Shown one piece after another: positions 26,265-36,032 of a stretch of 64,000 bases of DNA; the first letter of the stretch is position 1, and each line of letters opens with the position of its first letter. The notes beneath the pieces were generated by a model. The model was not told the DNA's origin. It worked only from the letters and a program-made list of their open reading frames with translations, and did no database searches. Source of the DNA: Desulfoluna spongiiphila (GTDB lineage: Bacteria > Desulfobacterota > Desulfobacteria > Desulfobacterales > Desulfolunaceae); the NCBI RefSeq assembly GCF_900101345.1, contig NZ_FMUX01000010.1:103091-167090 (forward strand). The letters are read 5' to 3'. The position numbers and the translations under genes are program-made.

Positions 26265-26798
26265 TCGCCCGCTTCAACCCGTTCCGCGCTGCAATCTCAC
26301 CGGCTCGGCCATCCTCATCCCCACATGCAGCCGTCACCGGACCTCCCCCGCCGTTGTCCGTATCACACCCTATGATTCGCGCAAAACAGGCAAAGCGTTA
26401 CATAAAATTATCCGCTCATTTTTTTCGTCCCCGGTGTAACCCCCGGCCATCCAAAAGCGACTACATCATTACAAAACATTGTTTTGCCCAAACGCAAAGC
26501 AAGGATTGTGCTGGCAGGACGCCAATCCCTGACCCGTGATCAGGCGCTGCACTTCTTCCCCCCAGAAAAGACGCAGCACCTCCCTGATCATCTCCCCCAG
26601 GGCCCCCTGCCAACCCAAACGCCCCGCCATGCAAACCGCATGACGGGGCGTTTCAATTAACCGAGTCAGCTTAAAACAGCCTCCGGCAGAGGAACGGCGG
26701 TCAAACCTGATAATCCGCAAGTTACGCGTGTGAGCCTGTCCGCACAAACCGTCAGTTTTTATGTCGGGCGAAATCCGAGCCGAAGGCAGGCTTCCGTG
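26265..26798. other. intergenic region with one strong hairpin, no gene seen
   Basis: This 534-base stretch should hold the promoter of the sigma factor gene and the 3' end of the transcript from 26799. Apart from the hairpin at 26617-26653 no structure is seen. There is a weak repeat-like CCTCCGGC near 26680. Confidence 0.5.
26617..26653 (-). terminator. 16-bp hairpin, probable terminator
   Basis: AAACGCCCCG at 26617-26626 pairs with CGGGGCGTTT at 26644-26653, and CATGC with GCATG inside. On the minus strand the one unmatched position becomes a G-U pair, so only the minus-strand RNA folds into a perfect stem. This fits a terminator for the genes from 32417 down to 26799. The T-run is short. 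Confidence 0.55.
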
Positions 26799-27920
26799 TC
26801 ACGCGATCACAGGCTCCCGCTCCCGCTCTCCCTCGTCCAGGAGTTTGCCGCTGAAAAACATCAGGTAAAGAAACAGCCCGTAACCCGCCGTGGCCACCGC
26901 AGCCATCAGGGGGATGGCGTCCCCTAAGGGGACAGCCACGCCCACGAGGAGCCAGTGGCCTGCGATGAGCTGTTTTGAGTTCAGGCGAATGGGAAAATCA
27001 TACCGTCGGTAGATCACGGCCAGCCCGCTTAAATTCCATCCGTAAAGGGCAGCCACTGCGTGGAGTCGAAGCAACAGATCCCCCCAGCGGAGATACCCGT
27101 CGGACATAATCTCAAGGAGAATGTAGGCGATACCCGTGATGGCCGTGTACAAAAGAAACAGCATCCCCGACACGAGAAAGCTCTTCTGCTGCAGCCCCTT
27201 CACATAGGTGACAAAAAGGACAAAGATAAGGACCACCGTAAAAAAGAGCACCACGGTCACGGCCACCTGGGGCCAGAGCTTGCCGGCCACGATAAAAAGA
27301 AAAAAGGTGATGACCCCCAAGTTCACCGCCCAGAAGGCAAACAGGCTCGCCACCTTCATCAGGGGCTTTTTAAGGTCCGGGATCAGGGAGAACATGACGC
27401 TCATGGTGATCAGGGAGACGGGAAAGGAGAACCCAAGGAAAAAGGTGTCGATGCTCAAGGTCTCCAAGGTAAAGAGATGAAGCCAGGCATCATTTAAAAT
27501 CACCATCACCGAGGTGAGAAGCCCCAGCACCAGACAGAGGAGCGAGGCATGGGCAAACCGTGAGGCCGTGGTGTACCCGCTGACAAAAAAATCCTTCGGA
27601 AAGAATGTAAAGGCCTTGCAGCGGACACTCTCGGCGATAACGGCCAGGCCCAGGCCGCAGAGGGCCGCAGGAATAAAGAGCTCCATCCAGGCGAGGACGG
27701 CAAAGACAACGGAGAAGACCAGGAAAAAGCGCACCCGCACCGACATGTCCTTCTTGTTCTCGATGTAATACAGGATGGAGGTCCCGCCGGAGGTGAGGTT
27801 GAACAGAAAAATATGAAGGCGCTCAAAATTGTGGGTCCCCGGCACCAAAAGATGCAGGTAGCCGAACCCTAGGGCCATCACCATGATGATCATAAACAGC
27901 AGTCGGTATCGTTTCCTCAC
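26799..27920 (-). CDS. multi-pass membrane protein of unknown function
   Basis: The 373-residue product is strongly hydrophobic, with about ten predicted TM helices and short charged loops. I recognise no family. The start is the GTG at 27920, with AGGAG eight bases upstream. The frame extends further, but into the preceding gene. It starts 10 bases after the stop of the epimerase gene at 27931, so the two are probably one operon with the sensor kinase. No catalytic motif is evident. An integral membrane role such as transport or sensing is possible but not supported beyond topology. Confidence 0.6.
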   Translation of the reverse strand: MRKRYRLLFMIIMVMALGFGYLHLLVPGTHNFERLHIFLFNLTSGGTSILYYIENKKDMSVRVRFFLVFSVVFAVLAWMELFIPAALCGLGLAVIAESVRCKAFTFFPKDFFVSGYTTASRFAHASLLCLVLGLLTSVMVILNDAWLHLFTLETLSIDTFFLGFSFPVSLITMSVMFSLIPDLKKPLMKVASLFAFWAVNLGVITFFLFIVAGKLWPQVAVTVVLFFTVVLIFVLFVTYVKGLQQKSFLVSGMLFLLYTAITGIAYILLEIMSDGYLRWGDLLLRLHAVAALYGWNLSGLAVIYRRYDFPIRLNSKQLIAGHWLLVGVAVPLGDAIPLMAAVATAGYGLFLYLMFFSGKLLDEGEREREPVIA

Positions 27921-27930
27921 GGTACGTCTC

Positions 27931-29310
27931 CTATAAAACCTCGGAAAGAGCGTCGGCAAGGGTGGGATGAACAAACCCGTACCCGCTCTGTTCAAGCACG
28001 CCGGGCAGGGCTTTCACACCTTCCAGCAACACCTCCCGCCCCATCTCCCCGAAGGCGCAGGTGATGGCCGCCGAAGGAAGGGTGGTGAAGGCACAACGGT
28101 TCAAGCTCGATGCTAGTATCCGGGCAAACGCCCGGTTGGTGACGGGATGCGGCGCGGTGAGGTTCACCGGCCCCTCGATGGTCGGGGTGCGCAGGATGTG
28201 GTCCACGGCCCCCAGGACATCCTCCATGGAGACCCAGCTCATGTATTGCTCACCGCTGCCGAAGGTGCCCCCCAGCCCGGCCTTGAACACAGGTCGAAGC
28301 CGCGCCAGCGCTCCCCCTGCAGGGGTCAGCACCACCCCGATGCGCAGGGTGACCAGCCGACCGCTCGGATGGGTCCAGTTCGCCTCGGCCGCCTCTTCCC
28401 ACAGCCTGCACACCTCCGACACATAGGACCCGCCGCAGGGTGCGGACTCCGTCACCGTGTCGTCGCCGCGGTTCCCGTAAAACCCCACGGCAGACGCCGA
28501 CAGGAAAAGCCTCGGGCCACCTTCAAGCCGGGAGACGGCCCGTGCCAGAAGGGAGGTGCCGTCCACACGGCTTCGGATGATTCGTTCACGCTTTTCAGCG
28601 GTCCACCGTCCGTTTCCGATATTTTCCCCGGCCAGATGGATCAGGACATCACACCCCTTTAATTTTTCCTCCTCAAGGGTTCCTCCCACCGGGTCCCAGG
28701 CGATCTCACACGGGCCTGCGGCCCGTCCCCTCACCAGGGGCATCACCTGATGTCCCTGGCTTTTCAGCCACGGCACCAGGGCCGAGCCGATAATCCCTGC
28801 GGCCCCTGAAACGGCAAAAGTCAGGGACGGCTCGCCCGTGGCGGCAAGGCGTGAGGCCATGTCCCGGGCGGTGATGGCATGGCGGTAGCGAAACATCCGC
28901 GCAAGTTCCTTGTCCACCAAGGCACCGGCCACGGGGTGGGAGGCCGCGGCAAAGGGAAGGCTGTAACGGATGCTGTCGGTAAGAAGGCATCCCCCCTGGT
29001 CCTCGTCAAGCCGGTGGGTGTGCTCAAAAAAAGCAAAGGGCCCCCTGACCATGGTGTCGGTGAACCCCCGGCCTGGGTCACAGGCGGTGTGAACGGAGTG
29101 CCAGCGAACCGGCAGGGGACCGGCCTTGAGGGTCAAAGAGGTGGTGGCCCCTTTTTCCAGCCCCCCCTGGCGCCTCAGGTTGTCAAAGGCCACCCAGGGC
29201 GGGGTCAGCCGCTGGACAACCCCCTCGCCCCCGTGCCAGCCAAAGGCCTCACGGGCAGAGCAGTTCAGGCGAAGCTGCCGTGTAAATCGTCGATGCATCC
29301 CGGCCCCCAT
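27931..29310 (-). CDS. TIGR01777 family NAD(P)-dependent epimerase with N-terminal SRPBCC domain
   Basis: The 459-residue protein has an N-terminal SRPBCC (START-like) domain of about 150 residues. An extended SDR domain with the Rossmann motif VSGAAGIIGSAL (about 166-177), HLAGENIGNGRW, SASAVGFYG and GVVLTPAGGAL follows, and a DUF1731-type C-terminus. This is the YfcH/SulA-like epimerase family, whose substrate is unknown. The fusion is seen in other bacteria. ATG at 29310 or 29298 are both possible starts. It lies between a sensor kinase gene and a membrane protein gene on the same strand. Confidence 0.85.
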   Translation of the reverse strand: MGAGMHRRFTRQLRLNCSAREAFGWHGGEGVVQRLTPPWVAFDNLRRQGGLEKGATTSLTLKAGPLPVRWHSVHTACDPGRGFTDTMVRGPFAFFEHTHRLDEDQGGCLLTDSIRYSLPFAAASHPVAGALVDKELARMFRYRHAITARDMASRLAATGEPSLTFAVSGAAGIIGSALVPWLKSQGHQVMPLVRGRAAGPCEIAWDPVGGTLEEEKLKGCDVLIHLAGENIGNGRWTAEKRERIIRSRVDGTSLLARAVSRLEGGPRLFLSASAVGFYGNRGDDTVTESAPCGGSYVSEVCRLWEEAAEANWTHPSGRLVTLRIGVVLTPAGGALARLRPVFKAGLGGTFGSGEQYMSWVSMEDVLGAVDHILRTPTIEGPVNLTAPHPVTNRAFARILASSLNRCAFTTLPSAAITCAFGEMGREVLLEGVKALPGVLEQSGYGFVHPTLADALSEVL

Positions 29311-29491
29311 GGGTTTGGTGTGTCAGTCTTAAGGCTCTGGACTCAGGGACATGGAGACCCGGCACCATGTCACCGTGTCCACCCAAGTGGAATAGTACAG
29401 GATCACGGCTCGCGCAATACGAAAGTCGCAGAGTCCGGCTCCGGCGGCGGGAAGGTAAGTGCCGGAAAGAAAAGGCAGGGGCAAGGGGGCG

Positions 29492-31555
29492 TCAGGTCTT
29501 TCGCTTCGATTTGCCGGCATCAGGGGGTCCGTCCTTCTCCTCCTCCCGCTCCAGGGGAACCTCCACAACGATTTCACACCCCTTTTCAGGGGACGAGTAA
29601 ATGCGAAAGGCCCCTTTCATGAGACGGGCCCGCTCCTCCATGTTTCGAAGGCCCATGTGGCGACCGCTGGCCGCTCCGCCCTCCACGGCCTGGGGCATGA
29701 ACCCGCTGCCGTTGTCGCGGATGCGAAGAATCAGGTTGGGATGGGAAAAGACAAGGCGGATGGAAACCTTGTCGGCATAGGCATGTTTGTAGATGTTGGT
29801 CAGGGATTCCTGGACAATGCGGAAAAAATTGATTTTCGTGTCGTACTCCAGGAGGGCCTCACGGACCCCGGCCACCCGGAAATCCACCTCCACACCGTAT
29901 TTATCCGAGTAATCCGCCGCATAGACCTTGATGGTGTGCACCAGCCCGAACTGGGCCAGGGACGGGGGCTGCAGGTCGTAGGCAATGTTCCGCACCGAAT
30001 CAATGGACCCCTTCAGGACCGACACAAAGGCATGGAGGTCCCCGGGGGCCACCGCCTCTTTGCGGGCCGCCTTCTCCTGCATCATCCGGGCGGTGATCAT
30101 AAGAGAGCCCAGGTCCTGGGCCACATGGTCATGGAGATCAAAGGCGATGCGGCGGCGCTCATCCTCCAGCCCTTTTTGAACCTGCTTTCGGTAGCGTCGT
30201 TCCCTTTCGGCCAGCTCCCGTCTCTTGCCCACGTTGTCGATGCTGAGCCCCACCTGGGTGGCCACCCCGATGAGAAGGCTCAGGTCCCCCTGGGTCAGGG
30301 CCCGCTTGCCGTGAAGGTTGGCCGCCACCAAGACCCCTGAGATGCGCCCCTCCATGGAGACAGGCACGACCAGAAGGCTCTCCAGACCCTGGACATCGGG
30401 AAAGTCAGGGCCGAACAAGGTGGTCTCGGAAAACCCCTTCACCCCGTTGACCACGATGTTCTCTTTGTTCCACAACACCCGGCTCATGGGCTCCGTCCGG
30501 CATATGAGCCCCCCCCTGTCCTTGAAATGATCCACCTGGGACGGGGTGTACCCCACCTGGGACGCCAGCTTCAACCGCTTGCCGTCATAAAAAAAGAAGG
30601 CAATGCGATCGTAGTCCAGGTGCCTTGCCATGACATTGATCACCCCCTGGGCTCCGCCCTCCTGGGAGTCTGTCATGGCTGCTTCCTGGCTGATGCTCTT
30701 GATGAGAAGGGAGTGCCGGTTGCGGATGTTGTCGTCCTCGGCGAGATCTCCGGCATAGTTTCCCTGGGCCTGAATGATGTTCAGCAATTCCTCTTCCCGC
30801 TTGTGGTGGGACACAAACCCCAGGCAGGTGATCATGAGAAAAAGAGAGCAGCTGACCAGCAGGACAAGGGGCGTTGGAAAGATCACCGCCATGGCGATGC
30901 CCAGGGGCGCGCCCACCGCAAAGGCACGGTTCCGCATCCGGCGCCACACCACAGAAGGCGCCGCGCTCCAGGTCACCTCAAATCGGCAGGCTTCGCCCCC
31001 TTTATGGATGCACTCGGTGTGCTTCACATGGGCAAAGGCGTTTGTAAAAAGAAGCCCGACCGCCTCCAGGATCCCCACACACACATCGCACTGGTAGGAT
31101 TTGGTCGCAGCTCCGGGGGCCGGACGGCAGACCATCTCCGCCGACTCTTTTCCCGTGAGGTGAGCCGTGGCGTGGACCCCGCGGCTCACCTTGCAGTAGT
31201 TCCGCTCAATGGTAGAAAAAAAGGCCGACGGGGAGACCATGCCCAGTATGAACTGCCGGACCACCCACATCTCCTTGGAGCGGATGACATATCGCCCGGC
31301 TTCCCTTGCAAACTCAGGGCTGCCGCACATGTCCATGAGGGAAAAATAATACTTGTCGCACTGATCCTGGGTAAACCAGTGGCCGGGATCGTCGATCTCA
31401 TACTTACGGATTCCGGCAGCCTGGTACACAGGCTCCAGGCTCAACAGTGCATACTTCTCCCGGGCGTAGTTGTCGCAAAACTTAAGCAGGCGGCTGTTGT
31501 ACAACGCCCCGGAGGATGTATTCTTTTTTTTACACACGTGGGATGCGCCTGTCAT
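29492..31555 (-). CDS. membrane sensor histidine kinase with V4R-like sensor, GAF and HisKA_3 domains
   Basis: The 687-residue protein has an N-terminal sensor domain of about 190 residues with scattered Cys and His, ending in GGEACRFEV. This C-terminal signature resembles V4R (vinyl-reductase-like) ligand-binding domains. Two closely spaced TM helices lie at about 210-250, then a coiled linker and a GAF domain. A NarL-type kinase core follows: HisKA_3 box RRRIAFDLHDHVAQDLG, N-box NFFRIVQESLTNIYKHA and G-box DNGSGF. Such kinases usually pair with a LuxR-type regulator, but none is next to it here. The signal may be a small hydrophobic ligand or metal cofactor, which is inference. GGAGAG precedes ATG 31555. 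An in-frame ATG lies six codons earlier. Confidence 0.82.
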   Translation of the reverse strand: MTGASHVCKKKNTSSGALYNSRLLKFCDNYAREKYALLSLEPVYQAAGIRKYEIDDPGHWFTQDQCDKYYFSLMDMCGSPEFAREAGRYVIRSKEMWVVRQFILGMVSPSAFFSTIERNYCKVSRGVHATAHLTGKESAEMVCRPAPGAATKSYQCDVCVGILEAVGLLFTNAFAHVKHTECIHKGGEACRFEVTWSAAPSVVWRRMRNRAFAVGAPLGIAMAVIFPTPLVLLVSCSLFLMITCLGFVSHHKREEELLNIIQAQGNYAGDLAEDDNIRNRHSLLIKSISQEAAMTDSQEGGAQGVINVMARHLDYDRIAFFFYDGKRLKLASQVGYTPSQVDHFKDRGGLICRTEPMSRVLWNKENIVVNGVKGFSETTLFGPDFPDVQGLESLLVVPVSMEGRISGVLVAANLHGKRALTQGDLSLLIGVATQVGLSIDNVGKRRELAERERRYRKQVQKGLEDERRRIAFDLHDHVAQDLGSLMITARMMQEKAARKEAVAPGDLHAFVSVLKGSIDSVRNIAYDLQPPSLAQFGLVHTIKVYAADYSDKYGVEVDFRVAGVREALLEYDTKINFFRIVQESLTNIYKHAYADKVSIRLVFSHPNLILRIRDNGSGFMPQAVEGGAASGRHMGLRNMEERARLMKGAFRIYSSPEKGCEIVVEVPLEREEEKDGPPDAGKSKRKT

Positions 31556-31616
31556 CGTCTCTCCAGTGTCCACCCTGAACCGTTGGCATCACCTTCACTG
31601 GGGCCCCCGGGTGTGT

Positions 31617-32417
31617 TTATGAAGCATCCGCGACCATCTGAGGCTCTCGGTTCATTCTGCGGAAGAACAGAACGCATCTCAAATACTGCCAGAAGAGATA
31701 GAGGTGAAATTTTTTCCGGAACAGGTACTTCACAAAAAGCGGCTGCAATTCATCGCAACTGGAGACCGACTCCCGGTTGGCACGCAGAAACCTCACATAG
31801 GTGCTTCCCATCAAGGCACGGATGCCCTTGCCGTTTTTCTTGGCTTTAAGCATCTGATCGTCAATGCTCGCAACCGGGCAGGCAATATCGAGGATATCGT
31901 TGGGGTCCAGGTGGAGCAACGCGTTGTTCTTGCCGTCCCAGTCCACCAGCTTGGCCGTGGGGTTGAAGTGACCGGTGGCACGGCAGAAATCGTAATCATC
32001 GGACGGATCCACCTGAATCCACCGGCCTTCAAGGAAAACCGCCCCGAAGATATGCACGGACTCCTCGCTCATGAACTGCCGGAACAACGGCAGCATCACC
32101 GGCCCGAAATAACTTTTCCCCTTGACCCGGAGCACACCGTACCCTGCCGGGAGCCCTGCTGCCCGGCACATCGCCACAAACAGGTTCGCCGCGTTGGTAC
32201 AGGTCCCCTCGCGTTCGTAAAGGGTCTCGGAGGCCCGCTTGTGCCAGTCTCCCACGCGATAAAGAATTTTATCGCGCACCCAGTAAAAAATCGCCACGGC
32301 TTTGTCCGTGTCGTTTGAAAGGGTCGCTGTCACAGCTCGTGCCTGCCGGATCACATCGGGATGGTCGTAATCGCAAAACCGGGTCGTCTTGAGATACTCT
32401 GCCTGAGGATGAGTCAT
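31617..32417 (-). CDS. transglutaminase-like cysteine protease-fold protein
   Basis: The 266-residue protein carries the transglutaminase-like core. The catalytic Cys is in EREGTCTNAANLFVAMCRAAGLPA, the His in SVHIFGAVFLEGRW and the Asp in VDPSDDYDF. Such domains occur in bacterial peptidases and peptide-modifying enzymes. There is no signal peptide, so it is probably cytoplasmic. The C-terminal 70 residues are basic and hydrophobic. A perfect GGAGG site precedes the start. It is the first gene of the group running down through the kinase, epimerase and membrane protein genes. Confidence 0.8.
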   Translation of the reverse strand: MTHPQAEYLKTTRFCDYDHPDVIRQARAVTATLSNDTDKAVAIFYWVRDKILYRVGDWHKRASETLYEREGTCTNAANLFVAMCRAAGLPAGYGVLRVKGKSYFGPVMLPLFRQFMSEESVHIFGAVFLEGRWIQVDPSDDYDFCRATGHFNPTAKLVDWDGKNNALLHLDPNDILDIACPVASIDDQMLKAKKNGKGIRALMGSTYVRFLRANRESVSSCDELQPLFVKYLFRKKFHLYLFWQYLRCVLFFRRMNREPQMVADAS

Positions 32418-33106
32418 GTCCGCCTCCGCTTTGGTTGTTGGAATAACGTTGTCAAATCAGACTTCCAGCATCAACTAACAAGGTATTACGAACCAGCGTT
32501 ATGGGCTGGTGTAAGTGCTTTTTCGGCCGGACCGGAACCTGCAGCGCGCCCCGGAAAAAGGCCCTTACCGGGACGGCTTACGGCGATAATGTTATGGATG
32601 ACCGCTGTCGGGTCAGCATGGGGACAATGAAAGAGTCAGGAATACCGGCGGTCTTACGAATGAAGCAATGCACGGGAGCATCGCACAGGGAGACTGGAGC
32701 AAGCAATTGAATCATCGGGGACGTATCCAAAGCAGGTTAACAGCTTGTTGTAACGCGATATCGCCACACAGACCAAAACCTTGTCATTACGATTTAAGGG
32801 GTCTCAATCCCAAACCACTGGCGCACAAATCCGTGACGGAGATGTATTGCGGGGGGGCATCAATTGTAAAGCGTTGAATACTCGACAGGCCGGTACACCC
32901 GTTTATATGCTCAAACACTATATCACAAAGCAATCAGAAATCTATATATTTTTACTCATAAAACGAACTGTTTATTCTCACGTGACACAAACAGAGTATT
33001 TCAGGGCATCGTATATCGTGATCTCGCGACGTACGAAAGCCAGTGAATCGCAGCTCCGCAGGCCCCGCTGTTTTCTCCGTGGGCAATATCTGGTATACGT
33101 ACGCCT
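32418..33106. other. divergent AT-richer intergenic region, nothing further recognised
   Basis: About 690 bases separate the transglutaminase-like gene from srkA. Composition is lower in GC than the flanking genes. Open frames here are short and lack binding sites, and none of the dispersed repeats is present. It probably holds two divergent promoters. Confidence 0.45.
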
Positions 33107-34117
33107 ATGAAAGATGACACATCATATCCAGAAGACGGCTTTTCATCCCTGACCCCGGACGTCCTGCTTGGCGCCGTGGAGCGGGCCGTGGGCGAACGCC
33201 TCACCGGGCTCACCTCTCCCCTGCCCAGCTACATCAACCGGGTCTACGAGCTCCTGGCGTTTTCAGGCAAGCGCTATGTGGTCAAATTTTACCGCCCCGG
33301 ACGCTGGAAAAAAGAGGCCATCGAAGATGAGCATCGCTTCATGATGGACTGCGTGGCAAACGATATCCCGGTGGTACCTCCGTTGCCCCTGGCAGGCGGC
33401 AGCAGCCTGGGCGAGGTGAACGGCATCCTCTTTGCCGTCTTTGATAAACGCTCCGGCAGGGAGATGGAGCTCAATACCGATGAGGACTGGCGCAGGGTCG
33501 GTACCCTCCTGGGCAGGGTCCACATGACCGGAGCCGCGGGGAACAGCCCCCACCGGGTTCACCTCCACCCGGAAAAATCCCTCAAAGATGACATCCACTG
33601 GCTCCTGGCCGGCCAGGATATTCCCACCCACATGACCTCCGAGGTTCAGGCGGTGCTGGAATCGGTCCACAGCGAAGCCTGCCGGGTCTTTGATGCGGTA
33701 CCTGATGCCGACATCATCCGCCTGCACGGGGACTGCCACCTCAAAAACTTTCTCTCACGGGACCACGAAGGGCTTCTCATCATCGACTTTGACGACATGG
33801 CCACAGGCCCCGCCGTCCAGGACATCTGGCTGCTCCTCCCCGACCGGGTGGCCAACTGCAGACGGGAATTCAACCTCCTGCTCGAAGGCTATGAGCAGTT
33901 CAGGGATTTCGATGACCGAACCCTCTGGCTGGTTGAGCCCCTGCGCGCCATGCGCATGATCTACTTCCTGGCCTGGTGCAGCCGCCAGAGGCAGGATTAC
34001 CGCTTCAAGACCCTCTTCCCCGACTGGGGCAGCGAAAACTTCTGGCGCTCGGAAATGAACGATCTCACCCGCCAGCTGGCCCACATGCAGGAAGAAAAAC
34101 CCAAGGGAAACGGGTAG
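33107..34117 (+). CDS. srkA: SrkA/YihE-type stress response protein kinase
   Basis: The 336-residue protein matches E. coli SrkA (328 residues), an aminoglycoside-phosphotransferase-fold Ser/Thr kinase that protects against stress-linked cell death. The N-lobe nucleotide region has INRVYELLAFSGKRYVVKFYRPGRWKKEAI, the catalytic loop is HGDCHLKNF, and the metal-binding motif is IIDFDDM followed by GPAVQDIWLLL. It stands alone on the forward strand, with a divergent gene upstream and repeats downstream. No strong binding site is seen. Confidence 0.9.
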   Translation: MKDDTSYPEDGFSSLTPDVLLGAVERAVGERLTGLTSPLPSYINRVYELLAFSGKRYVVKFYRPGRWKKEAIEDEHRFMMDCVANDIPVVPPLPLAGGSSLGEVNGILFAVFDKRSGREMELNTDEDWRRVGTLLGRVHMTGAAGNSPHRVHLHPEKSLKDDIHWLLAGQDIPTHMTSEVQAVLESVHSEACRVFDAVPDADIIRLHGDCHLKNFLSRDHEGLLIIDFDDMATGPAVQDIWLLLPDRVANCRREFNLLLEGYEQFRDFDDRTLWLVEPLRAMRMIYFLAWCSRQRQDYRFKTLFPDWGSENFWRSEMNDLTRQLAHMQEEKPKGNG

Positions 34118-34144
34118 CAAAGACAACGCAGATAAAACGCGATA

Positions 34145-34327
34145 CCTCCGGCGGCCCTGCCGGGGGCTAAACGTTTGCCTGATCTTATAACGACGGGTTT
34201 AATACACAGGTTTTAAAAACAGATTCTGTTTCATCTGAACCAATAGCGAATGCGATTTTCCCTGAGAACGAAGGGGAAAACGCATTCGCTACCTGCTTTC
34301 GAGGTGGCACACCTCGCCGCCGGAGGC
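34145..34327. repeat. dispersed repeats: interrupted module A and module B reverse
   Basis: Position 34145-34225 is a module A whose palindrome is broken by extra sequence (CTAAACGTTTG then CTGATCTTATAACGACGGG). Position 34246-34327 is a near-perfect module B reverse. Its long hairpin pairs GCGAATGCG with CGCATTCGC, has the loop CCCTGAGAACGAAGGG (one base shorter than usual), then hairpin GAGGTGGCACACCTC and the end GCCGCCGGAGGC. Confidence 0.82.
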
Positions 34328-34405
34328 ATTGCTTTTTGTTTTATCCTGAGCCCTCTTGCCCCTGTGGTTCATCCGACTTTAACCATGGAAGGCTCGCTTT
34401 CCATC

Positions 34406-35833
34406 CTACATAAGTGTTCCCACCGCTTTTTCAGCCACTTCCATGAAAAACTGGGGAAAGATACCCACCAGGAGAATGGCGGCCATGAGGGTAATGCCGA
34501 GAAGGGAAGCGGGTTTGCCCACCGCAAGGGTGTCACCGGGGCTCTCCGTGGGAGAGTAGGCGGCACGGACCAGCTTCAGGTAATAAAAGGCGGAGATGCC
34601 GGCGTTGATGACGGTGATGATAACCAGGGCGTAAAGGGACTCCTGGATGGCGGCGGTAAAGATAAAGAATTTCCCGAAAAAGCCCACCGTGGGGGGAATG
34701 CCTGCCATGCCGAAGGCCCCCACGGCAAGGACCAGGGCAAGCATGGGGGACCGCCGGTACAGCCCGGAAAGGGACGTGAAGGTCACATTCTCGCCCTCCT
34801 GCCCCACATGGTACACCACATAAAAGCAGGCCAGGTTCATCATCATGTACCCGGCGATGTAATAGATGGCCGTGGCAAACCCCAGGCTGTTCACGCAGAG
34901 AAGGGCCACCATGACGTACCCCGCATGGGCAATACTGGAATAGGCCAACAGCCGCTTTACGTCCTCCTGCACCAGGGCCGAAAGGTTGCCCAGCACCATG
35001 GAGAAGACGGCAAAAGAAGCTAAAATCCAGTTAAAATCCCCCATCTCAGCCCCGGCTGCAAGGGAAATAAAACGAATAAGAAGGGCCACGGCCCCTGCCT
35101 TGGGAATGGTGGCCACAAACCCGGCGGTCTCGTTGGCCGCCCCCTGGTAGACATCCGGCGCCCAAAAATGCATGGGAAACAGGGCCAGCTTGAAGAAAAA
35201 CCCGGCCAGCATCATCACCAGCCCCACGATGAGCATGGGACTTGACGAAAGCAGGCCCGGGACCACGGCCCCCAGCTCGGCAAGGTAGGTGGTATGGGCG
35301 ATGCCGAAAACGTAGCTCATGCCGAACAGGGAGATGCCGCTGGCAATGGCCCCGAACAGCACATACTTGATCCCCGCCTCCATCTGCTCCCGGTGCCTGC
35401 CGTCTGCTTTCCGAAAAGGAATCACCACGTACAGGGCAAAGGAGGAGACCTCCAGGCTGATAAAAATGGTGATGAGCTCCACGGCGCTGGCAAGAAACAC
35501 AAGCCCTGCCGCGCTTACCGTCACAAAAAGAAAATACTCAGGCTGCAACTTCTGCTCAATGCCCTTGAGCCCCTCCCCCATGACCAGCACCACAAACAGC
35601 CCCACGGTGATGACGATCTTAAAAAGCTGGGAAAAGGCGTCCACCTGATACGCCCCGAAAAACAGGTCCCCCTCCTGGCCCCAGGACGCCACCGCGCACA
35701 CCACCACCGTGGCTGCCATGGCAAGGGCCGCTCCGTACACCCGCTTAAGGTTCCAGGAAGCAAGGCTCGCCAAAAAAAGCACCAGCGCCATGACCATCAA
35801 CGCACACTCAGGCAGAAAAATCAGCATGTTCAT
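34406..35833 (-). CDS. nuoN: complex I membrane subunit N
   Basis: The 475-residue protein is a 14-TM-type antiporter-like subunit of complex I, last in the nuo locus. It has the TM5 Glu pattern EVSSFALYVVIP, the central segment GFFFKLALFPMHFWAPDVYQGA (including the conserved Lys) and the late block MAGIPPTVGFFGKF. It would take part in proton transfer across the membrane arm. It follows nuoM after about 200 bases that are filled by a repeat. Start at ATG 35833. Confidence 0.93.
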   Translation of the reverse strand: MNMLIFLPECALMVMALVLFLASLASWNLKRVYGAALAMAATVVVCAVASWGQEGDLFFGAYQVDAFSQLFKIVITVGLFVVLVMGEGLKGIEQKLQPEYFLFVTVSAAGLVFLASAVELITIFISLEVSSFALYVVIPFRKADGRHREQMEAGIKYVLFGAIASGISLFGMSYVFGIAHTTYLAELGAVVPGLLSSSPMLIVGLVMMLAGFFFKLALFPMHFWAPDVYQGAANETAGFVATIPKAGAVALLIRFISLAAGAEMGDFNWILASFAVFSMVLGNLSALVQEDVKRLLAYSSIAHAGYVMVALLCVNSLGFATAIYYIAGYMMMNLACFYVVYHVGQEGENVTFTSLSGLYRRSPMLALVLAVGAFGMAGIPPTVGFFGKFFIFTAAIQESLYALVIITVINAGISAFYYLKLVRAAYSPTESPGDTLAVGKPASLLGITLMAAILLVGIFPQFFMEVAEKAVGTLM

Positions 35834-35853
35834 CCCATCCCCAATTCAGCTTA

Positions 35854-36015
35854 TGCCTCCGGCGGCCCTGCCGGGGGCCAAACTTTTGAAAAGTTTGACA
35901 AACAGATTTTGTTCAATTTCACAGAAGCCTTCGCGGAAGCTCTCACCCTGAGAAACGAAGGGGGAGGGCTTTCGCAACCTGGGGTCCAGGGGATCATCCC
36001 CTGGCCGCCGGAGGC
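35854..36015. repeat. dispersed repeats: module A forward and module B variant reverse, between nuoM and nuoN
   Basis: Module A at 35854-35910 has GCCTCCGGCGGC, CCCTGCCGGGGG and CAAACTTTTGAAAAGTTTG. Module B at about 35925-36015 has the loop CCTGAGAAACGAAGG and, instead of the common hairpin 1, the variant CAGGGGATCATCCCCTG, then GCCGCCGGAGGC. The copy fills nearly the whole gap between the two genes. Confidence 0.82.
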
Positions 36016-36032
36016 AGGCTTTTTCGTAAAGC

